From: a virus | Length of the DNA stretch: 45,959 nucleotides | Virus record (IMG/VR): IMGVR_UViG_3300034198_004611 | Coordinates: 1 to 45,959 of that record | Reading direction: 5' to 3' (one strand) | In this document: in pieces, positions 41,289 through 45,959 of the stretch | Layout of the letters: every line of letters starts with the position of its first letter | Numbering within the stretch: the first letter of the stretch is position 1 | Notes under the pieces: model-generated | What the model was told of the DNA's origin: nothing | What the model saw: the letters and a program-made list of their open reading frames with translations, nothing else | The model's database searches: none | Position numbers and translations under genes: made by a program

Positions 41289-43510
41289 ACGTCTGAAATG
41301 TTTGTGTCTGCTTTTAGAATGCCTGAGGTTACAATAACTTTACCAGCTTGTACCATTAGTTTGTCAAATTCAACTTTCCACCAAGAAGCTAATTCGGCAA
41401 CACAAGCAGTTGTTAACTGGTCATGTACATTCAAAAGAATGTGAATCTTATCTTGGAGGTTGTTGTCTCTAATAAACTTATAGGTTAACCACATAGATAG
41501 TTTTATCATATCACCGCCGGAGCCTTGAAATGGCATATTCTTGCTTGCTCTCTCAATACTACCTAGCTCAGCGTTGTATTGCCCAGCTCTGTGATTGGCT
41601 AGAAACTTCTTTGAGTACTCCCAGTAAGGAAACCAACGTTTTCTACCAAACGGAGGAAGTGTTTGAATGTACCCGTTTACTAATCCGAAATAACCAAAAG
41701 CGTCAAGCTTTAGTTTAATTTTAGGAAAAGCTTTAAAGTAGTCTTCAATCAACTGGTCAGCTTCTTTGAGAGAAATCTTTAAAGTACCTGAAAGTTTAAA
41801 CTTAGACATACCGTACGCCAATCCGAAATTGATAGTTTTGACACCTGTCCTAAGTGTTTTGTGTTTTTTACATTTACACTTTTGTTTACCTTTACAGAAT
41901 TTAAATCCTTCTGGACTGCCTGCTTCATTGTAAGCTGCAATAGTTAAAACATCGTCACCTTTTACGTAAGAAGGATTGTAGTAAGTACAGTTTTCTTCTT
42001 GACCTTTCTTCCAAGTATCTTTAAATACCATTTCTGCTGTTACAGAGTGTAAGTCTTCGCCATTTTCAATAGCTGTAAACCACACTTCATCTTGCGCAGC
42101 GTGTGCAATTAAAGCTAATTCTTGGCCTGAAAAGTCACTGTCTACAAACTTCCAGCCTGGTGTGTACTCAAAAGCATTTCTGTATCGAGTACCTACTTTT
42201 TCTTTAGCCGGAATGTTTTGCATGTTCGGAGATGCCGAACTACTGCGTCCAGTACTTACAATAGGGTTGTACTGTGTTCTGACTTTACCATCTGACTCTA
42301 CATACTTGTCAATAAAAGGAAGGCCAAAAGAAGTTGTAAGCTTTAACGTATCAACGTATTCTGAATATGCTTCAAACACTTCATGAGTACATTTAGAAAC
42401 GCTTTCTGCTGACAAGTCTTTAAGTCTTGGTTCTACTGCTTGTAGTATTGGTAATGTTTGATCTCTACTGTTCCAGTTGACTTCAATTGTACCTTTTAGT
42501 ACAAAAAACTTTTCTTGTATTAAGTACTCTCTGTGATGTTGCAATAGAAAGTTTTCTAAAAAACTGTAGTCGCCTCCTTGAATACCAATAAAGATGTTCA
42601 GCAATTCATTGTCTTTCCAATCAGTGTTCCTCATGTAAGCTGTTAGAAAAGCTTTAGAACCTCCTTGTAAGTCAGGGAATACTAACTGTAACAAACTTAG
42701 TTTTTGTTTACCAGAATTCCAATTTATACGTAAGGTATCTTCTTCTACAATTCTGCGTAGCTGAATAGCTTTAGCATGAAGTTTTAAGTCTTGCAACAAA
42801 TAGTTGTTTAACTTTACTTTTGCTTCGTCTACAATAGGCTGAGCAAGAGCAACATTATTTTGCCATTTCTCTTTGTTTAAGAGTACTCCGTGAAAGGTGC
42901 ACTCGCTAAAAGCAAGTAGACTTCTCATCTCTAGCCAAACGACATTCTCTAAATTCCATTTCTTAATTTCTTCTTCCTGTTGTTCTTTGATAGAAGCTAA
43001 GTAAATAACGTCATTAGCAGCATACTGAACTTTTTCCGCAGTTAAGATGTAATCTCCAAAAGAAGTTTGTAAAGATTTGTCTAACTGTATACCACAGTAC
43101 TTTTGTACTAGGTCTAACAATGAGTAATCTTCGTTCTCTACCCCGCCTTTTAGAATCTTTTCTGCAACTAAACTACAATAAACATTGTGGATTTCTACAG
43201 CATGAAAAGACATTACAATGTACTCGAAAGAAGCTCTATGGATAACTTTAAGTGTATCCCAGCTTTCTAAAGATTGCTTAATTACCGCTAATTGCTCGGT
43301 AGTTAGTATCGAGTATTCAAGTACGAATGCTAAAGTACCAGACATATTGCCAAACTGAAGAGTAACTACTTTTTTCTCACACCAGTCATCATGGATTGTA
43401 GTTTCTATGTCAAACTGATACTCTTTCTGAGCTACAAACCATCGGGAAAACTCCTCCCAATTAGTGTAGTGTACGTTTTCTATTTGTTGATTGCTTAATA
43501 CTTTAATCAT
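41276..43510 (-). CDS. Family A DNA polymerase with 3'-5' exonuclease domain
   Basis: I chose the ATG at 43510 (MIKVLSNQQ), which gives the usual 8-nt overlap, over the ATG at 43546; 744 residues. The exonuclease domain has FDIETT (Exo I), HRASFEYIV (Exo II, Glu where Asp is usual) and YAANDVIYL (Exo III). The polymerase has motif A DSDFSGQELAL (457-467, D459), motif B RTGVKTINFGLAYG (554-567, K558) and motif C VHDQL (695-699), with Gln in place of the common Glu of HDE. Between motifs A and B there is a basic Cys/His-rich insertion, CKGKQKCKCKKH (539-550). No 5' nuclease domain; a separate gene supplies it. It is the phage replicative polymerase by context. Confidence 0.9.
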   Translation of the reverse strand: MIKVLSNQQIENVHYTNWEEFSRWFVAQKEYQFDIETTIHDDWCEKKVVTLQFGNMSGTLAFVLEYSILTTEQLAVIKQSLESWDTLKVIHRASFEYIVMSFHAVEIHNVYCSLVAEKILKGGVENEDYSLLDLVQKYCGIQLDKSLQTSFGDYILTAEKVQYAANDVIYLASIKEQQEEEIKKWNLENVVWLEMRSLLAFSECTFHGVLLNKEKWQNNVALAQPIVDEAKVKLNNYLLQDLKLHAKAIQLRRIVEEDTLRINWNSGKQKLSLLQLVFPDLQGGSKAFLTAYMRNTDWKDNELLNIFIGIQGGDYSFLENFLLQHHREYLIQEKFFVLKGTIEVNWNSRDQTLPILQAVEPRLKDLSAESVSKCTHEVFEAYSEYVDTLKLTTSFGLPFIDKYVESDGKVRTQYNPIVSTGRSSSASPNMQNIPAKEKVGTRYRNAFEYTPGWKFVDSDFSGQELALIAHAAQDEVWFTAIENGEDLHSVTAEMVFKDTWKKGQEENCTYYNPSYVKGDDVLTIAAYNEAGSPEGFKFCKGKQKCKCKKHKTLRTGVKTINFGLAYGMSKFKLSGTLKISLKEADQLIEDYFKAFPKIKLKLDAFGYFGLVNGYIQTLPPFGRKRWFPYWEYSKKFLANHRAGQYNAELGSIERASKNMPFQGSGGDMIKLSMWLTYKFIRDNNLQDKIHILLNVHDQLTTACVAELASWWKVEFDKLMVQAGKVIVTSGILKADTNISDVWTK

Positions 43511-43838
43511 TTGTAAAAGGTTTAGGAATTTCAAATCTAAGGTCAATTAACTCGTCTTCACCTTCTATAACTTCGCTATCAACAAAAACGTTTAAGCCAA
43601 AATCATCAATGTGTGGCATGTTGTTATCTAGTAGCATTTGAGATGTTTTAGTTTGTTCATGACTTACTGTTAATCTAATCCCAAGTTTCTGTGCTGCAGC
43701 CTTAGCTTCCCTTCTTGAAGTACCATATTCAAGTATTAAGTTTGTAGGACTAGGCTTTAACAAATCAATTAAAAGATTAGATTGCAATATTACTAAAGTC
43801 CCGTCATCTGTAAAGTAAATGTTTTCTATTTGTGCCAT
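43503..43838 (-). CDS. Small hypothetical protein upstream of the DNA polymerase
   Basis: 111 residues. The segment TSRREAKAAAQKLGIRLTVS (about 39-58) is a basic helix followed by a strand and could contact nucleic acid. The C-terminal third is acidic (DSEVIEGEDELIDLRFEI). No family recognised. It overlaps the uracil-DNA glycosylase homologue by 13 nt and the polymerase by 8 nt, so it is locked into this operon. A polymerase accessory role is possible but not supported by a motif. Confidence 0.7.
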   Translation of the reverse strand: MAQIENIYFTDDGTLVILQSNLLIDLLKPSPTNLILEYGTSRREAKAAAQKLGIRLTVSHEQTKTSQMLLDNNMPHIDDFGLNVFVDSEVIEGEDELIDLRFEIPKPFTND

Positions 43839-44473
43839 ACAATTGGAGTTTTGTTATTAAGTTTAAGAAAAAAGTTAGTCAGTCTTAGATGGTTGTTAGT
43901 AGAAAACTTACATTTCCCGTAGATTTCTTCTAAAGGATGGCAGTCTTCCAAAACTAGTTTTGTTCCTATTTTTATGTAAGGCATAACGTACTGAAACACT
44001 GCTTGTTTAGCAGCATTTCCCCAGGCAATGAAAACTATTGGTTGATTAGATTTAGCAAGTAAAGTTAAAACTTCGCCTGTAAACTCTTCCCAACCTTGGT
44101 TAGCATGCATTAAAGGTTTGTACTGTTCTGAAGAAAGTCTTAAGTTTAAAAGAAACACTCCTTGTTTTTCCCAATCCTCTAAATTACAGTCTGTTCTAAG
44201 TACTGGCGACAGTTTTGACTTTAGCATAGAAATAAAAACTGGCTTTAAAACTTCATTTTTATCAGTCGTACTAAAAGCCAACCCATTTGAATGTACTGAA
44301 ATAGGTTCTTCACCAATCATTACTACTTTAACTTTTTCTAAAGGCATATTAAAAACTCTAAACACATCTTTTTGTGCCGGAATACAAAACTTATTTGTCA
44401 GGTTCTGTGGTACCTGTGTAGTTTGTAATGTTTTCCAGGCTTGATTCAACTTGTTCTCCCACGATTTTAACAT
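43826..44473 (-). CDS. ung: Uracil-DNA glycosylase (UNG family) homologue with altered catalytic loop
   Basis: 215 residues, near the family's usual size. Clear UNG features: CIPAQKDVFRVFNMPLEKVK (30-49), VVMIGEEPISVHSNGLAFST (50-69), WEKQGVFLLNLRLS (101-114), HANQGWEEFT (123-132), FIAWGNAAK, and DCHPLEE (177-183). F67, N110 and H179 match the uracil-pocket Phe, Asn and catalytic His. The water-activating loop, GQDPYH in active enzymes, reads GEEPIS (54-59): Asp to Glu, Tyr to Ile, His to Ser. It may be weakened, changed in specificity, or a non-catalytic processivity-type partner as in poxvirus D4. It sits two genes before the DNA polymerase. Its start overlaps the upstream gene by 83 nt, but the N-terminal SWENKL region fits the family, supporting this start. 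Confidence 0.8.
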   Translation of the reverse strand: MLKSWENKLNQAWKTLQTTQVPQNLTNKFCIPAQKDVFRVFNMPLEKVKVVMIGEEPISVHSNGLAFSTTDKNEVLKPVFISMLKSKLSPVLRTDCNLEDWEKQGVFLLNLRLSSEQYKPLMHANQGWEEFTGEVLTLLAKSNQPIVFIAWGNAAKQAVFQYVMPYIKIGTKLVLEDCHPLEEIYGKCKFSTNNHLRLTNFFLKLNNKTPIVWHK

Positions 44474-44657
44474 CTTCTAATTTACTTTTGTTGATTAACA
44501 ATCCGCCAGAAATTACTTTGTCATGTACTCTAACATTTTCTGTAATTAATGTGCATGTAGCACCGTTTAGCTGTTTTAAGACGGCTTCGTCTATTTCATC
44601 AGTACCAACTAGAATAAGTTGGATACCGTTTTCTTTAATAATGATACCTTTAATCAT
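44391..44657 (-). CDS. Small hypothetical protein overlapping the UNG homologue
   Basis: 88 residues. It opens with a beta-rich pattern (KGIIIKENGIQLILVGTDE), then an acidic helix and VHDKVISGGLLINKSKLEDVKI. The last 28 codons overlap the UNG homologue by 83 nt in another frame, and the tail (NITNYTGTTEPDK) is low in structure, as expected for a constrained overlap. It is preceded by AACTTTTAAACCCC about 10-20 nt before the ATG. No family recognised. Confidence 0.65.
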   Translation of the reverse strand: MIKGIIIKENGIQLILVGTDEIDEAVLKQLNGATCTLITENVRVHDKVISGGLLINKSKLEDVKIVGEQVESSLENITNYTGTTEPDK

Positions 44658-44678
44658 TCTATTTAAGGGGTTTAAAAG

Positions 44679-44861
44679 TTACTCATAATGGGATGAGAGA
44701 TACTCAACCATGTACTTAGCATAAGTGACAAGTACTTCTTTGTCTTCAAAAGTAAACTGAATTTGACCAGCTTTCTCTGCTGTCTCAAACGCCTTTTTAA
44801 ATTTCTTGTACTTGTTTTCTGTAAACGCTATGCTAGGCGTTTCTATTTTTTCGTCGCTCAT
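44679..44861 (-). CDS. Small hypothetical protein
   Basis: 60 residues, highly charged and helical (NKYKKFKKAFETAEKAGQIQ, then TFEDKEVLVTYAKYMVEYLS). It overlaps the dNMP kinase gene by 4 nt (ATGA) and lies 21 nt before the next gene. The short length and lack of motifs prevent assignment, but strand, coding spacing and overlap support it as a real gene. Confidence 0.65.
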   Translation of the reverse strand: MSDEKIETPSIAFTENKYKKFKKAFETAEKAGQIQFTFEDKEVLVTYAKYMVEYLSSHYE

Positions 44862-45598
44862 AAAAGTTTAAAGTGTTTTAGCATTTCTAAAACTTGTTCT
44901 CTAAGTTCTTCGATACTGCCGTTGTTATTAATAGTGTAGTCAAATCTGTAAGAATCAAGTCCTATCTCTGAGGAATGGGCATTGTTAGTACTCATATCTC
45001 CTCCACGGATTACTTGTACACAAAGACCGTTACGTTTTTGTACTGCGTCATACTCATTAGGAAATCTCATGTCTGTAATGATCCAGTTAGGATACAGCAA
45101 TTCAGGTTTTTCACTAAGTTGTACATTTAACCAAGAGTTTTCTGCTTTATAGTCAGTAAACAAAGCATTTACCCATGTATCAGGATGTAACCCATCTCTG
45201 ATAGCTTCGGTGCCTAACTTTTGTAAAAACTCTCTGTAAGTAAGCGGAATATCCATAAAACCGTCTTGATTGTTCTCATCGCACTCATAAACCTGTTTAG
45301 TATAACACCAGTCGTCTGACATGTAAGTCTTTTTAAACTCTTGGTCTTCAAACTTTTCTACAGGAATACCCGTAAGCAATGTAGCAATCTGTTTTAACTT
45401 ACCAGCAAACTTTTTGATTTCCCAATAGTTTGTCCAATTAAAACCTATACCTTTTGGATGATGTTTTTGAATATCATCCCAGTATTCTTGGTCCCAGACT
45501 CCTCCTGTGTGTAATAAAAATTGAGCAATACTGCCTACAGTGTCTTTTCCAGAATTTTGTCTACCTGATATAGCAATTAAATTTGATTTAGTTGTCAT
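44858..45598 (-). CDS. Deoxynucleoside monophosphate kinase
   Basis: 246 residues. The P-loop GRQNSGKDT (12-20) is followed by the phage dNMP-kinase pattern: KKFAGKLKQIATLLTGIP, YREFLQKLGTEAIRDGLHPD with TWVNAL, WIITDMRFPNEYDAV and a closing basic/acidic helix. It converts dNMPs to dNDPs for phage DNA synthesis, as T4 gene 1 product does. The protein has a longer middle insertion (about 95-115, VYECDENNQDGF). It overlaps the small gene upstream by 11 nt. It is the only nucleotide-metabolism enzyme in the window; others may lie to the right. Confidence 0.85.
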   Translation of the reverse strand: MTTKSNLIAISGRQNSGKDTVGSIAQFLLHTGGVWDQEYWDDIQKHHPKGIGFNWTNYWEIKKFAGKLKQIATLLTGIPVEKFEDQEFKKTYMSDDWCYTKQVYECDENNQDGFMDIPLTYREFLQKLGTEAIRDGLHPDTWVNALFTDYKAENSWLNVQLSEKPELLYPNWIITDMRFPNEYDAVQKRNGLCVQVIRGGDMSTNNAHSSEIGLDSYRFDYTINNNGSIEELREQVLEMLKHFKLL

Positions 45599-45845
45599 AA
45601 ATTTCTACGTTTATTCGTTTAATAATGTTAAATCGACCTCTTTCTTTAAATTCAAACCCTCTAGCTTTAGAGCTTTCTAAAGATTTGAAGACTTTTTCTT
45701 CTTCTGGACTGAGCTCTGCTGAGGGATGCCATGGATCTTGTTCAAAGTCCCAACCTCCTGTTATTCCTACAGGGTACTTTCCGTTCCAAAGATACAAATG
45801 TCCTAGTACTTCGTGTTGGAAAATGATAAAAGTTTGTGTTGTCAT
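45588..45845 (-). CDS. Small hypothetical protein
   Basis: 85 residues, rich in Trp, Phe and Glu (WNGKYPVGITGGWDFEQDPW) with an acidic helix (LSPEEEKVFKSLE) and a basic C-terminal part. No motif recognised. It overlaps the kinase gene by 11 nt and starts 20 nt after the stop of the truncated gene at the right edge, behind AATTAAAACATAAAAATTTAAC with no Shine-Dalgarno sequence. Confidence 0.65.
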   Translation of the reverse strand: MTTQTFIIFQHEVLGHLYLWNGKYPVGITGGWDFEQDPWHPSAELSPEEEKVFKSLESSKARGFEFKERGRFNIIKRINVEIYDN

Positions 45846-45865
45846 GTTAAATTTTTATGTTTTAA

Positions 45866-45959
45866 TTACCAAATTTCAGTCATACAAAAGTTTTCACCAA
45901 CTACACCATCCATCCAAGTGTTAAGATATACATAAAACTTTTTAGTATTTCCTGAACAA
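45866..45959 (-). CDS. C-terminal end of a gene that continues beyond the right edge
   Basis: On the minus strand the frame beginning at base 45958 is open through 30 codons to the TAA at 45866-45868, ending in YLNTWMDGVVGENFCMTEIW. The spacing to the next gene (20 nt) and the same strand support a real gene end. Too little is present to identify it. Confidence 0.5.
   Translation of the reverse strand, partial: CSGNTKKFYVYLNTWMDGVVGENFCMTEIW

Noticed and set aside
1-45959. tRNA genes, CRISPR arrays, insertion sequences, integrase or attachment sites
   Set aside because: Intergenic gaps are all under 80 nt and hold no cloverleaf; no repeat-spacer pattern, transposase or integrase motifs were seen on either strand.

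Overview
The window is a piece of an AT-rich phage genome that infects a member of the Bacteroidota, most likely a crAss-like phage (order Crassvirales). Four things support this. A giant virion-type RNA polymerase gene carries a DFDVD catalytic motif. A DnaG/DnaB/Sak4/SF1/SF2/PolA/UNG replication set lies in a block of opposite orientation. A rIIA-like/rIIB-like gene pair is present. Shine-Dalgarno sequences are essentially absent, while several TAnnTTTG boxes and TTTTAAA leaders precede start codons. No tRNA, rRNA, CRISPR array, insertion sequence or integrase is visible. Genes are packed with overlaps of 1-14 nt or gaps under 80 nt, and no stretch over 300 nt lacks a gene.

Plus strand, 1-26203 (late, virion and lysis block): the 3' part of a large structural or cargo gene (2-1738); a 1760-residue cargo-like protein with a hydrophobic segment, coiled coils and a proline-rich hinge (1742-7024); and a single 5053-residue polypeptide (7036-22197) that joins several accessory domains to a multisubunit-type RNA polymerase core. 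The accessory domains are a WCT-type domain, two HExxH zincin-like domains, a NADAR domain and a SLOG-like domain. After a hairpin-controlled junction come three small-to-medium structural or tail proteins with cysteine-rich termini, ending in a tail-fibre-like protein. A lysis cassette follows: holin-like protein, Cys-rich small protein, unimolecular-spanin-like lipoprotein and GH24 lysozyme.

A strong bidirectional terminator (26220-26253) separates this from the minus-strand block, 45959-26258 (early/middle, DNA metabolism). Read in transcription order it holds a gene fragment, a small ORF, a dNMP kinase, small ORFs, a uracil-DNA glycosylase homologue with a changed active-site loop, a family A DNA polymerase, a stand-alone DnaA domain IV protein, an unknown protein, an SF1 helicase, a small ORF, an SF2 helicase, a winged-helix-like protein, a DnaB-like helicase, a Sak4-like ATPase, two unknown conserved proteins with disordered tails, a DnaG-like primase, a small ORF, rIIA-like, rIIB-like, a PD-(D/E)XK nuclease, a FEN/PIN-type 5' nuclease and an unknown protein.

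How the parts may work together (inference from crAss-like biology): the giant polymerase is packaged and ejected with the genome to transcribe the early minus-strand block. Its embedded NADAR, SLOG-like and zincin domains would enter the cell at the same moment and could process the polypeptide or counter host defence. The most unusual signals are this domain architecture, a hairpin that seals the start codon of the first gene after it and carries in its loop a promoter-like motif shared with an early gene, and a short LADVPxVD peptide motif shared between a virion protein and an early protein.
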